Origin: Sutcliffiella horikoshii
GTDB lineage: Bacteria > Bacillota > Bacilli > Bacillales > Bacillaceae_I
Direction of reading: 5' to 3'
Length of the DNA: 64,000 bases
NCBI RefSeq assembly: GCF_020524325.1
Contig: NZ_JAIVKY010000006.1
Span: forward strand, 62,001-126,000
Part shown: piece after piece, positions 1-7,414 of the stretch
How the letters are laid out: each line of letters begins with the position of its first letter
How positions within the stretch are numbered: the stretch's first letter is position 1
Notes under the pieces: generated by a model
The model's input: the letters and a program-made list of their open reading frames with translations, nothing else
Told to the model about the DNA's origin: nothing
The model's database searches: none
Made by a program: the position numbers and the translations under genes

Positions 1-15
1 AGAAATCCAAGCCAT
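1..15 (-). CDS. ykkD: Partial start of the second SMR subunit (YkkD-like)
   Basis: Only five codons lie in the window (M-A-W-I-S). The ATG overlaps the TAA stop of the upstream SMR gene in a TAATG arrangement, and a GGCGG sequence sits upstream. Two-gene SMR operons of the YkkC/YkkD type have this layout, so the start of the partner subunit is inferred. The rest of the gene is outside the window. Confidence 0.55.
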
Positions 16-356
16 TAGAATTCACCGCCTTCTTTAACTTTATCTGTTGTAACTAACTTCAATCCAATTACTCCTACTAATAAAAATAAAATCAAGAGTG
101 CTTTATCAACTTTAAATGGTTCTCCAAAGAATAGGATTTCAGAAAAGACAGTTCCTGCTGTACCTAGACCAACAAAAACTGCATAGACAGTTCCTACAGG
201 AAGTTTTCGTCCGGCCATAATCATTAAGTAGAAGCTAATGAAGATAGCAATAACAGTTCCAGTCCAAGTCCAAAAGTCCTCAGCGTGTTTCAATCCAATT
301 ACCCAAAAAACCTCAAAAAAAGCAGCGACAAATACTTTCATCCAGTCTTTATTCAT
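15..356 (-). CDS. ykkC: SMR-family guanidinium/multidrug exporter subunit (YkkC-like)
   Basis: A 113-residue protein with four predicted membrane helices, the usual SMR size. The conserved membrane Glu lies in the N-terminal [13 protein letters not shown] segment. The [10 protein letters not shown] and GLGTAGTV motifs match the YkkC branch of the family, recalled from B. subtilis. YkkC/YkkD-type pairs work as heterodimers that export guanidinium or other cations in exchange for protons. The start is the ATG after an AGGTGTC ribosome binding site (minus strand). The guanidine-I riboswitch and terminator directly upstream make guanidinium the likely substrate. The paired gene appears to begin at position 15. 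Function is inferred from family and riboswitch together. Confidence 0.9.
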   Translation of the reverse strand: MNKDWMKVFVAAFFEVFWVIGLKHAEDFWTWTGTVIAIFISFYLMIMAGRKLPVGTVYAVFVGLGTAGTVFSEILFFGEPFKVDKALLILFLLVGVIGLKLVTTDKVKEGGEF

Positions 357-395
357 CTAAAGACACCTCCAAGTTTATTAATACCCAAAATACAA

Positions 396-439
396 AAAAG
401 CCTGGGAGATAACTGTAAAACAGTTTCTCCCAGGCTTTT
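396..439 (-). terminator. Riboswitch-controlled terminator upstream of ykkC
   Basis: On the minus strand AAAAGCCTGGGAGA pairs with TCTCCCAGGCTTTT, extended by an AACTG/CAGTT inner helix and followed by a T-run. The 5' arm overlaps the 3' conserved part of the guanidine aptamer. This is the expected arrangement for a transcriptional ON switch: ligand binding sequesters the arm and lets transcription continue. Confidence 0.88.
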
Positions 440-510
440 ATCCTTCCGTGACACAGCAGAGCTGTGAGTTTTCTCTCGGACCAGACCAACAACTTGTTGC
501 GGAACCCTAG
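425..510 (-). promoter_or_regulatory. Guanidine-I (ykkC) riboswitch aptamer
   Basis: Read on the minus strand, the segment starts CTAGGGTTCCG, continues with CTGGTCCGAGAGAAA, then ACGGAAGGATAAAAGCC and CTGGGAGA. These are the conserved blocks of the ykkC class I guanidine riboswitch, in the right order and spacing. It lies between a good promoter (540-567) and an SMR exporter gene, a canonical context. The aptamer class is established knowledge; assignment here is by motif reading. Confidence 0.92.
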
Positions 511-539
511 AAAACATTTTACTTATGCAATTACTTTAC

Positions 540-567
540 ATTATATACACATTTCACATTTATTCAA
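540..567 (-). promoter_or_regulatory. SigA-type promoter for the riboswitch-ykkC transcript
   Basis: On the minus strand TTGAAT (562-567) is followed after 16 bases by TATAAT (540-545). Transcription would begin about 25 bases before the aptamer. Confidence 0.7.
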
Positions 568-665
568 GATTAAAGTTTTGGAAACAGCATTGTACTTGTG
601 TATATGGACCCGTATCGGCGTTTATTTGCATTACAAGGTAAAGAACCATCGTATGAATATCTCGA

Positions 666-2624
666 TTAATAATCATTTGTTCTTTTTTTTCTCAAAGGCG
701 TCATAATAGGAAAGTCGGTGTCTATTTGATCAAGTGCCCATAAAAATTGATGCCATTTTTTGATATCTCCAATCACTTTAACTGAAGAAGGAGAAGGACG
801 GTTGTTGGTGGTGGCTATCTCATATAAGGATTCTTTACTCATGATGACTGTAACTTGATCCTCTTTTAATTCATCAGATAAATAACGAAAGATTCCACGC
901 TTGACCTCCGTTAAGGCTTTTTCTTCCCGATCCGGAATAATAAAGTTCAATTTGAAGTCATACTCCCCAGCAATCAATCCGTTGATACGGATACTCAACA
1001 TGTTCAACACTTGTTCGAATGTCATTATATCTAATACCTCTGTTGTAATAGTAGAACGCTGTATTGGAATAATTCCGTAACGAAGTTCTTGAGCCCCCAT
1101 CAGATATTCATTACGCCATGGCCCGGATTCTGCGATGTAGCCAAGCTGCTCAAGAGCATCCGCACAAAGGTATTTTGCTTTCCTATTGGAAGGATTTGCG
1201 AAGATGACGTGCTTGGTGACTTCAGCTACCCATTGGTAATCACCTTCTCTAAAGCATTCTTTGGCTTTTTTGATGACTTCATCCTCTCCTCCCATATAAT
1301 CCACATATTTTTTGGAGGACTCTTCCGGGAGCAGTTTGTTTAAATCGACAGGGTTTCCGTTATACCATCCCATATATTTTTGGTATACTGCTTTAGAATT
1401 ATGGTTGACAGTTCCATAAAATGAACCGTTAAACCATTCGTCTTTTAAACTGTCAGGAAAGGTTACCATTCTTCCTACTTGATCGATCGTGAAGCCTTGA
1501 TTTATCAACCTTAGTGTCTGATCATTGATATATTGGTACATGTCTCGCTGTTTTTCCATATATTCGATGCAGTATTCTCTACCATGCCTTGGCCAATTAT
1601 GCACTTCAAATACAGAAGTTAATTGTTCCCCAAATAACTCAATGGCCTGTTGGATGTATTTGGCCCAGGCGACTGGGTCCCTTACTTCAGCTCCACGTAA
1701 TGTATAGATGTTATGAAGCGAAGCTGTACAGTTCTCTGCAATACAAAGGCTTTTTTCTTCAGGGATAAACATGTTCATTTCAGCTGGAGCTTCTGTATCC
1801 GGGGTGATTTGGAATTGCATTCTTACACCATCAATAACTTTCTCGACATAGGATTCATCCTTGGAAGGTGAAATTTCTTCAGCAGAATTGATTAAAGTCA
1901 CCACACCAGTGGATACATACTTTCCAATACCGCTGTCTACTTGACCTTTTTCTCCGCGAGGCAGCACCTCACCATACATGTAAAATCCTCGCCTTGACAT
2001 GGCAACACCAGCGGTCACATTCTCTTCCAAGGCTGCACTTAAAAATCCACTAGGTGCATAAATTTTCACTTCATCAGTAGTTCCGCTATTAAGGACTCCA
2101 TCAACACCACCATAATGATCTACGTGGGAATGAGAAAAGATGATCGCACTAATCGGGATCTTGCCGAAATAGCTGTCAATTAATTCAAAAGCTGCCTCTG
2201 CTGTTTCTCTGCTTGTGAGACAATCGATAACAATCCAGCCTGTATTTCCACGAATAATACTTAAGTTAGCAAGATCAAATCCTCTAACCTGGTAAATGTT
2301 TTCTGTTACTTGGAAAAGACCAGCATTTAAATTTAATTTTCCCTGGTACCATAGTTTCGGGTTAACGGATGAAGGAAGTTTGTCTTTCAACAGGAATTCA
2401 TAGCGTTTTAAATCCCAAACAGGAAAAAACGAGTCATCTGGTTTGATAACGGGGAGGGAGACGCATTTCAGGACATTTCTCGTAGCCCACTCCTGTTCAA
2501 TCTTCAGTCTTTTCCAGGACAGGTTCTCTTTTATTAATTCGTTAATTTTTTTTGTTTTTTCCGTAGCATTCTTGGGAAAAGGGGTGAATTCCGCCTCTAT
2601 CTTCTTATTATGGTTTTGATCCAT
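666..2624 (-). CDS. Alkyl/aryl-sulfatase, metallo-beta-lactamase fold (SdsA1/BDS1 family)
   Basis: A 652-residue protein. The zinc-binding HSHVDH motif is at residues 165-170, in the IIFSHSHVDHYGG context of linear alkyl-sulfatases. Further family blocks are PDTEAPAEMN, AENCTASLHN and VHNWPRHG. A dimerisation domain and a C-terminal SCP2-like domain follow, which matches the usual length. The family hydrolyses primary or secondary alkyl sulfates (SDS-like detergents) with two zinc ions. The start follows GGAGGTGA with good spacing. No export signal is visible, unlike many secreted homologues, so it is probably cytoplasmic. It stands alone. The exact substrate cannot be told from sequence. Confidence 0.9.
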   Translation of the reverse strand: MDQNHNKKIEAEFTPFPKNATEKTKKINELIKENLSWKRLKIEQEWATRNVLKCVSLPVIKPDDSFFPVWDLKRYEFLLKDKLPSSVNPKLWYQGKLNLNAGLFQVTENIYQVRGFDLANLSIIRGNTGWIVIDCLTSRETAEAAFELIDSYFGKIPISAIIFSHSHVDHYGGVDGVLNSGTTDEVKIYAPSGFLSAALEENVTAGVAMSRRGFYMYGEVLPRGEKGQVDSGIGKYVSTGVVTLINSAEEISPSKDESYVEKVIDGVRMQFQITPDTEAPAEMNMFIPEEKSLCIAENCTASLHNIYTLRGAEVRDPVAWAKYIQQAIELFGEQLTSVFEVHNWPRHGREYCIEYMEKQRDMYQYINDQTLRLINQGFTIDQVGRMVTFPDSLKDEWFNGSFYGTVNHNSKAVYQKYMGWYNGNPVDLNKLLPEESSKKYVDYMGGEDEVIKKAKECFREGDYQWVAEVTKHVIFANPSNRKAKYLCADALEQLGYIAESGPWRNEYLMGAQELRYGIIPIQRSTITTEVLDIMTFEQVLNMLSIRINGLIAGEYDFKLNFIIPDREEKALTEVKRGIFRYLSDELKEDQVTVIMSKESLYEIATTNNRPSPSSVKVIGDIKKWHQFLWALDQIDTDFPIMTPLRKKRTNDY

Positions 2625-2805
2625 GAATTGTCACCTCCATTGAACATAGTATTCAGGTGAACTCCCCTTCATACATGGGGGATACAAAACATGAACTTAG
2701 GGTTCATAAATACGGAGAAAGAATTATTAAAACAACGTATTTGTTGACCACAAATCACAATGGCACGCATCTTGAAGTGCAAGTGTTGTAACCATCCCAA
2801 AATAG

Positions 2806-2834
2806 AACCCCTCCTCATTTTTGAGGAGGGGTTT
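2806..2834 (-). terminator. Terminator after the Spo0E-like gene
   Basis: AACCCCTCCTCA / TGAGGAGGGGTT form a strong hairpin with a short loop. It lies just beyond the stop codon of the minus-strand gene at 2869-3030. Confidence 0.75.
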
Positions 2835-2868
2835 CATAAATGTCAAAAGCTCATATAGAATCTATGTA

Positions 2869-3030
2869 TTATTTAGGTACGATGATATGGTTATACTTGT
2901 TTAGTAATGTATCTAGTTCCTGGCTGAGCTTTAATGTTTTAGAAGAGGACATTCCGTACTTTGCGACAATATCAATCAGTTCGGATCGTTTTTTTTCAAT
3001 TAGTTCCATCAATTCGTGTTTAGTAGCCAA
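2869..3030 (-). CDS. Spo0E-like aspartyl-phosphate phosphatase (small)
   Basis: This 53-residue gene begins with TTG at 3030, preceded by GAAGGAAGGG with 9-base spacing. The peptide contains LSQELDTLLNKY near residues 35-46. SQELD is the signature of Spo0E-family phosphatases (SQxLD), and the preceding helix (LMELIEKKRSELIDIVAKYG) fits the family's two-helix hairpin. These proteins dephosphorylate Spo0A~P and hold back sporulation. A strong terminator follows immediately. The gene is too short for standard ORF length cutoffs. Which response regulator it acts on is unknown. Confidence 0.85.
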   Translation of the reverse strand: MATKHELMELIEKKRSELIDIVAKYGMSSSKTLKLSQELDTLLNKYNHIIVPK

Positions 3031-3257
3031 TGTTGAGTACCCTTCCTTCTTCCAATTCGTAAACTCATTATACTAGAATTTAGGAGGCAATACAAAGAAA
3101 AATTTCAAGTTAATGGTACTTTAATAATTGTTAAACTAGTGAAAAATAACTAGGTAATACTGTCACGGTTTCGACATAGAATGTTAAAAAGATATGGTTT
3201 GTTTTAACTTAATTTTTGTTACTATTAAATATATACTTTTGTAGGAGAAGTGATTTT

Positions 3258-3968
3258 ATGTCTGGTGACCTTACGTTATTTTTGGCTTTTGGGGCTGGAG
3301 TACTTTCTTTCATATCTCCATGTACCTTGCCAATCTACCCTGCTTTTCTCTCTTATATTACAGGGGTATCAGTAGGAGAATTAAAAGAAGAAAAGGGAAT
3401 GCTGCAAAAGAGAAGTATTTTACATACACTATTCTTTTTAGTTGGATTTTCTTTAATTTTTATTGCATTAGGATTTAGTACAACTTTTTTAGGTAATTTT
3501 TTTGTGCAATACCAGGACTTAATTAGGCAAGTTGGTGCTATCTTAATCATCTTTTTTGGTTTGGTAATATTGGGAGTTTTCCAACCAAAATTTTTAATGC
3601 AAGATAAAAAGTTTTCTTTTAAGAACCGTCCTTCAGGTTATGTTGGGACTGTTTTGATAGGAATGGCTTTTGCTGCAGGTTGGACACCTTGCTCCGGTCC
3701 GATTCTTGGGGCAGTGATTGCGATGTCGATAAATAATCCTTCATCAGGTATGTACTACATGTTAGCTTATGTATTGGGCTTTGCTATTCCATTCTTTATT
3801 CTTTCATTTTTCATTGGAAAGATGGGTTGGATTAAACGTAACCATACGCTTATTATGAAAATTGGCGGGTATGCGATGATCATCATGGGAGTCATGCTTT
3901 TCTTTAATTGGATGACTAAAATTATTATCTGGCTCACTGCCATTACCGGAGGATTCCAAGGATTTTAA
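3258..3968 (+). CDS. ccdA: Cytochrome c biogenesis membrane protein CcdA
   Basis: A 236-residue, six-helix membrane protein. The two reactive cysteines sit in [12 protein letters not shown] (Cys22) and [12 protein letters not shown], the CcdA/DsbD hallmark. CcdA passes reducing equivalents from cytoplasmic thioredoxin across the membrane to ResA-type proteins for cytochrome c maturation and, in sporeformers, spore cortex synthesis. The start chosen is the ATG after TAGGAG, rather than an in-frame codon 42 bases upstream; the length then matches B. subtilis CcdA. It is followed by ccdB and, after an interruption, ccdC. Confidence 0.95.
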   Translation: MSGDLTLFLAFGAGVLSFISPCTLPIYPAFLSYITGVSVGELKEEKGMLQKRSILHTLFFLVGFSLIFIALGFSTTFLGNFFVQYQDLIRQVGAILIIFFGLVILGVFQPKFLMQDKKFSFKNRPSGYVGTVLIGMAFAAGWTPCSGPILGAVIAMSINNPSSGMYYMLAYVLGFAIPFFILSFFIGKMGWIKRNHTLIMKIGGYAMIIMGVMLFFNWMTKIIIWLTAITGGFQGF

Positions 3969-4073
3969 ATTGTGTGATATTTTAGTTGATTCTTCTGTCC
4001 GAAAAGAGTAAAGTTAAAATTAGGAATAAAGGAAAATTACAACTTTTTTATAGGACATAAGGAGGACTCTGCG

Positions 4074-4433
4074 GTGGCTAACGTTTTAGTAGTGGATGAT
4101 GCAAAGTTTATGAGACTAACAATTGGGAACATTTTAACTAAATCTAACCACACTGTTATTGGTGAAGCAGAGAATGGAAAAGATGCGGTTTCACTCTACC
4201 GAGATCACCAGCCTGATCTTGTAACGATGGATATTACGATGCCTGAAATGAACGGTATTGAAGCTGTTCGTGAAATAGTGAAAGACTTTCCGAAAGCTAA
4301 AATTATCATGTGCTCAGCTATGGGGCAACAACGCCTGATTGTTGAAGCGATTGAAGCAGGGGCAAAAGATTTCATTGTAAAGCCTTTTGATGAAGGTAGG
4401 GTTTTGGAAGCTGTTAAAAGAGTGTTAGGATAA
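4074..4433 (+). CDS. ccdB: CheY-like single-domain response regulator CcdB (YneI)
   Basis: A 119-residue receiver domain with no output domain. The acidic pair is D8/D9, the phosphoacceptor D53 lies in TMDITMPEMNG, the Ser is in MCSAMG, and the conserved Lys is in IVKPFDEG. The GTG start follows AAGGAGG. It lies about 100 bases after ccdA, as in B. subtilis, where this CheY homologue is named ccdB/yneI. A role in cytochrome c assembly is not well established. A terminator follows at once. Confidence 0.9.
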   Translation: MANVLVVDDAKFMRLTIGNILTKSNHTVIGEAENGKDAVSLYRDHQPDLVTMDITMPEMNGIEAVREIVKDFPKAKIIMCSAMGQQRLIVEAIEAGAKDFIVKPFDEGRVLEAVKRVLG

Positions 4434-4436
4434 ATG

Positions 4437-4471
4437 TAAAAACTATCGTATTTCAGTACGGTAGTTTTTTT
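4437..4471 (+). terminator. Terminator after ccdB
   Basis: AAAACTATCGTA pairs with TACGGTAGTTTT and a T-run follows. Confidence 0.8.
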
Positions 4472-4498
4472 CGTGATATAAGAAATTTAAAATCATAT

Positions 4499-4560
4499 TG
4501 ATTTCCATTCCAGGCGCTTCGCTTGCCTGCGGGCGTCTGCGCGCCATCCACTCCAATCGA
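4499..4560 (-). repeat. Short, internally deleted copy of a GC-rich interspersed element
   Basis: The segment begins TGATTTCCATTCCAGGCGCTTCGCTT and ends GCGCGCCATCCACTCCAATCGA when read in two pieces on the + strand. Both ends match terminal parts of a GC-rich intergenic repeat common in Bacillaceae genomes (recalled), but the middle is missing. It is far more GC-rich than the surrounding DNA. A fuller copy lies about 90 bases downstream in the opposite orientation. Confidence 0.6.
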
Positions 4561-4649
4561 CAGGGGGTATCCATTCACCTTAGTCGAAACCTATTTAACG
4601 GACTTACTGAAAGACCAATAAGGTTTATTTAACGTAATTTATAGCTGTG

Positions 4650-4846
4650 TATTGGAGCAAATGGCGGAGACTCCTCGAAAATGCTACGCATTTTCTTCGT
4701 GCGAAGTATCGCTGTCGAAGCCTTCCTTGTCCTACGGGGAAGTAGCGGCAATGTTGAGACCCCGCAGGCTTGCCGAGGAGGCTCAAGGTCGACTTGTGCA
4801 AAGCGCAGCCATTTGCGGAAAGGAACAGCGGGGAACAACCATTAAC
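4650..4846 (+). repeat. Longer copy of the GC-rich interspersed element with internal insertions
   Basis: Landmarks are TATTGGAGCAAATGGCGGAGACTCCT-type left end (given here in pieces), GGGGAAGTAGCGG, GAGACCCCGCAGGCTTGCC and GAGGAGGCTCAAGG. This order is seen in a Bacillaceae intergenic repeat family. Between the left end and the AAGTAGCGG block there is an extra segment of about 55 bases (about 4676-4730) containing a GAAAATGC/GCATTTTC hairpin. A second hairpin, GCAAA...TTTGC, lies near 4799-4817. No protein is credible here, although both strands are open over about 200 bases. Confidence 0.6.
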
Positions 4847-5035
4847 TAATGTTTTATGGTATAAAGGTCCGTGTGGTATTACCCATTTCTCTTATTAAAT
4901 TAAGGGGGGAGATTTATTTATATTTTAGCCAGAGTGGCAGAAGGTTTTGTTTTTGTTTACTTTTTCATCATAAATCTCGTTTTACAGATTGAAAACTATG
5001 TAAATTTATTATTGGTTGATGAGCGTGAAGAAATC

Positions 5036-5332
5036 ATGATGGACGAGATTTGGAGTACTGTTCAGTTATTTATCATTGGCGCTGTTATCCTATTCTTTTT
5101 TGTAAAAAGTGGCAAGGAGTATACGGTTTATAAAAAAGGAATGTTGCTTCTATACATCATTAGTTTTTCTATAGCAGTAATTTTCTCACTGTTATTTTTA
5201 GTAGGTAATCTAATAGTCCATTTGTCGATGCTAGCGGGCTATTGGTGGGTTTTAGATACACTTTATTTGACACTGGTTACTTTTTTGATGATTGTTTCCA
5301 TAAAGAAGTATCATGCCTTACAAAAAGCTTAG
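5036..5332 (+). CDS. Small membrane protein of unknown function
   Basis: A 98-residue protein with about three hydrophobic helices (near residues 6-22, 33-60 and 65-88), ending in a basic KKYHALQKA tail. I do not recognise the family. The start is uncertain. An ATG-ATG pair at 5036/5039 has only a weak GTGAAG upstream, while a strong AAGGGGGGA at about 4905 lies too far from the in-frame GTG at 4934. It sits between the GC-rich repeat and ccdC, in a position where I recall no gene in B. subtilis, so it is likely lineage-specific. Confidence 0.55.
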   Translation: MMDEIWSTVQLFIIGAVILFFFVKSGKEYTVYKKGMLLLYIISFSIAVIFSLLFLVGNLIVHLSMLAGYWWVLDTLYLTLVTFLMIVSIKKYHALQKA

Positions 5333-5398
5333 ATATCGCTTTTAATATTTCTCTTTTTCGGTATAATAGTAAGAGGTTAAAAGTTGTGAATACAGAGG

Positions 5399-5893
5399 AT
5401 GATTAATTTGTATACAGTACTATCTACGATTTTTGCAGTTTGTATGGCATTGCTTGTTTTGTTTATCCGAATGAAAGCTGCGAAAAAACCTTCATCAGTG
5501 AAAAAAATTGTATTACCTCCCATTTTCATGAGTACTGGGGCATTAATGTTCTTGTTTCCTGAATTTCGCGTTTCCTCTTTGCAAATAGTGGAGGCCCTAA
5601 CAGTTGGTGCGATATTTTCTATATTTCTGATTAAGACTTCCAAGTTTGAAATGAAGGATAATGATATATACTTAAAAAGATCAAAGGCGTTTGTTTTCAT
5701 CTTGCTGGGATTATTGGCAATAAGAGTTGTCATGAAGCTAGTTCTCAGTACACAGATTGATATTGGTGAACTGACAGGGATGTTTTGGCTGCTTGCTTTC
5801 GGCATGATTGTACCATGGAGAATAGCGATGTATGTTAAATACAAGAAAATAGAGAGTGGTTCCATTCCACCAACGATAAAAACCTCGGTCTAA
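5399..5893 (+). CDS. ccdC: CcdC-like membrane protein (YneJ)
   Basis: A 164-residue protein with about five membrane helices. Its size and position match B. subtilis CcdC/YneJ, the third gene of the ccdA locus and a DUF1453-type membrane protein. It starts at ATG 5399 after an AGAGGATG context. Here it is separated from ccdB by about 960 bases of repeat DNA and a small membrane gene, so it probably has its own promoter. Its function is unknown; B. subtilis ccdC has been reported as dispensable for cytochrome c synthesis. The stop codon lies in the loop of a terminator. Confidence 0.8.
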   Translation: MINLYTVLSTIFAVCMALLVLFIRMKAAKKPSSVKKIVLPPIFMSTGALMFLFPEFRVSSLQIVEALTVGAIFSIFLIKTSKFEMKDNDIYLKRSKAFVFILLGLLAIRVVMKLVLSTQIDIGELTGMFWLLAFGMIVPWRIAMYVKYKKIESGSIPPTIKTSV

Positions 5894-5907
5894 AAACCGA
5901 GGTTTTT
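5879..5907. terminator. Bidirectional terminator between ccdC and yneK
   Basis: AAAAACCTCGGT and ACCGAGGTTTTT form a hairpin whose loop contains the ccdC stop codon. It ends right before the stop of the convergent yneK gene, so it can serve both. Confidence 0.85.
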
Positions 5908-5910
5908 CCT

Positions 5911-6336
5911 TTAAAAAAGGTGTTGATACGGGGTATGATCAATCTTAAGGTGTTCCAATTTCTTTATCAGGAACTTATGATCCCGTTTAGGTGTAGCGAG
6001 AATATAGCCACGTATGACATGTTCTCTTGTTATTTCTTTTGCATTTTCCTTATAGGCAATTTCGCCGATCTTCCCGGCTATCTTTTGTCTTGCAATGTCT
6101 CTGAAAAGTTCCGGTACAGGTGATACAAGTTCCTCAAGTAACTGTTTCAAATCATCCGGCCAGAGATGACGGGTTTTTTCTAAATAGAAATCCTGCCAAT
6201 CCAATTCCGATTTACCGTCTTCTTTTGGCATCCTTTTAAGAAATTTACGAAACATAAAGAATCCGCCAATGGCCAATAACCCAACCATTGCAACGACCCA
6301 AAATAAAATTAACCATAAAAACCATCCGGTTAACAT
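5911..6336 (-). CDS. yneK: DUF2621 membrane-anchored protein YneK
   Basis: A 141-residue protein with one N-terminal membrane helix (residues 3-27) followed by a charged cytoplasmic domain (KSELDWQDFYLEKT..., KEITREHVIRGY). Size and location match B. subtilis YneK, next to ccdC. The start follows GGAGGGAAAAAG. No function is known. In B. subtilis cotM follows; no cotM-like gene is visible here, and accessory genes begin instead. Confidence 0.8.
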   Translation of the reverse strand: MLTGWFLWLILFWVVAMVGLLAIGGFFMFRKFLKRMPKEDGKSELDWQDFYLEKTRHLWPDDLKQLLEELVSPVPELFRDIARQKIAGKIGEIAYKENAKEITREHVIRGYILATPKRDHKFLIKKLEHLKIDHTPYQHLF

Positions 6337-6469
6337 GTTCTTTTTCCCTCCGAACTCGTTAACATTCTTGTATTATTATAACCGAAACTATTATAATTGC
6401 ACTAGTAAATGAAAAATCCAACCTAATTGATATAGAAAAAATGACAAAGTTTTGACGGAGGTGGCGACG

Positions 6470-7261
6470 ATGAAAAAGATTGGTGCCGTAATTGGCAGCA
6501 TGGGGAAAACGGAAATTCTTTCCCAAAGAGTCTGCCCGAAATGTAATAGAGAAGTTAAACGCGTACGCATGCAAATTATCGGCGGAGAAAATAAAGGTCA
6601 GTGGCAAGAGTATGAAAATGAATGTGATTGTCGATTGGCTGCAGAAACAATGCAAGCAGAAAAGCGCAGGAAACATAAGTACTTTGAACAGTTTTGTATC
6701 ATTCCAAAGGAGCTTGAGGATGCTACTCTCGAAAACTTCAAAGTGGACTATTCCAGCCAAGGCGAGGCTCTGGCAAGCACGATAGACTTTTTCGACCAGT
6801 TTACAGGGAGAGAAAACTTATACTACTTTGGTCGAACTGGTAGAGGTAAAACTCATTTAGCAGTAGGCTTGTATAAATACTTCAAGGATAATAATATTAC
6901 CGCAATGTTTTTTGATGTGCCGAAACTGATGGATACCATTGTCGCTTCTTGGGATAATGATTCTGGTTATTCGGAGAGCAAGTTTATGAAGGCCATCGCG
7001 GAAGTGGATGTTCTTATTCTTGATGATCTTGGAGTAGAGAGGGTAAGTGAATGGGTGGACCAGACCATATACTCCATCCTGAACCAAAGGCAAGGGAAGA
7101 GTATCGTATTTACATCTAATATCCATCCTGGGGATCTGACGAAACGATATGGTGAACGAATTGCAGACAGAATTAAAAATAAAATGAGTCAAAATCAGCT
7201 GATTTCCATTGTGACACCAGAGAGTTTTAGAACCAAAGATTTAACGATGTATAAAGACTAA
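6470..7261 (+). CDS. DnaC/DnaI-like ATP-binding protein with an N-terminal zinc finger
   Basis: A 263-residue protein. Cys22/Cys25 and Cys52/Cys54 (CPKC...CDC) form a likely zinc finger. An AAA+ core follows, with Walker A GRTGRGKTH at 121-129 and Walker B VLILDDLG. FTSNIHPGDL and GERIADRI match sensor and arginine-finger regions of helicase loaders. This architecture is typical of phage-type DnaC homologues that load replicative helicase. The start is the ATG after GGAGGTGG. No phage genes are nearby, so the protein stands alone and its partner is unknown. A terminator follows. Confidence 0.8.
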   Translation: MKKIGAVIGSMGKTEILSQRVCPKCNREVKRVRMQIIGGENKGQWQEYENECDCRLAAETMQAEKRRKHKYFEQFCIIPKELEDATLENFKVDYSSQGEALASTIDFFDQFTGRENLYYFGRTGRGKTHLAVGLYKYFKDNNITAMFFDVPKLMDTIVASWDNDSGYSESKFMKAIAEVDVLILDDLGVERVSEWVDQTIYSILNQRQGKSIVFTSNIHPGDLTKRYGERIADRIKNKMSQNQLISIVTPESFRTKDLTMYKD

Positions 7262-7284
7262 TATAATAATTTTTTATTTTCATT

Positions 7285-7314
7285 ACCCATAGCAAACTAT
7301 TGCTATGGGTTTTT
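7285..7314 (+). terminator. Terminator after the helicase-loader-like gene
   Basis: ACCCATAGCA / TGCTATGGGT with a six-base loop, then TTTTT. Confidence 0.85.
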
Positions 7315-7414
7315 CGTATTGCAAAACGATTGCTGGAATTTGTCTATTTTTTCAAGTGAAATAATGGTAAAATAATTCTAAATAGAAAGAATAATATAAA
7401 AGGGGTGCCTGATA

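Noticed and set aside
2840-3076. 78-residue + strand ORF
   Set aside because: Antisense to the Spo0E-like gene and starting within a terminator; no ribosome binding site.
4629-4849. ORFs on both strands inside the GC-rich repeat
   Set aside because: Open only because of GC-rich repeat composition; no ribosome binding site, and the sequence matches a non-coding interspersed element.
6470-7261. Prophage region around the helicase-loader-like gene
   Set aside because: No integrase, structural or lysis genes are present in the neighbourhood.
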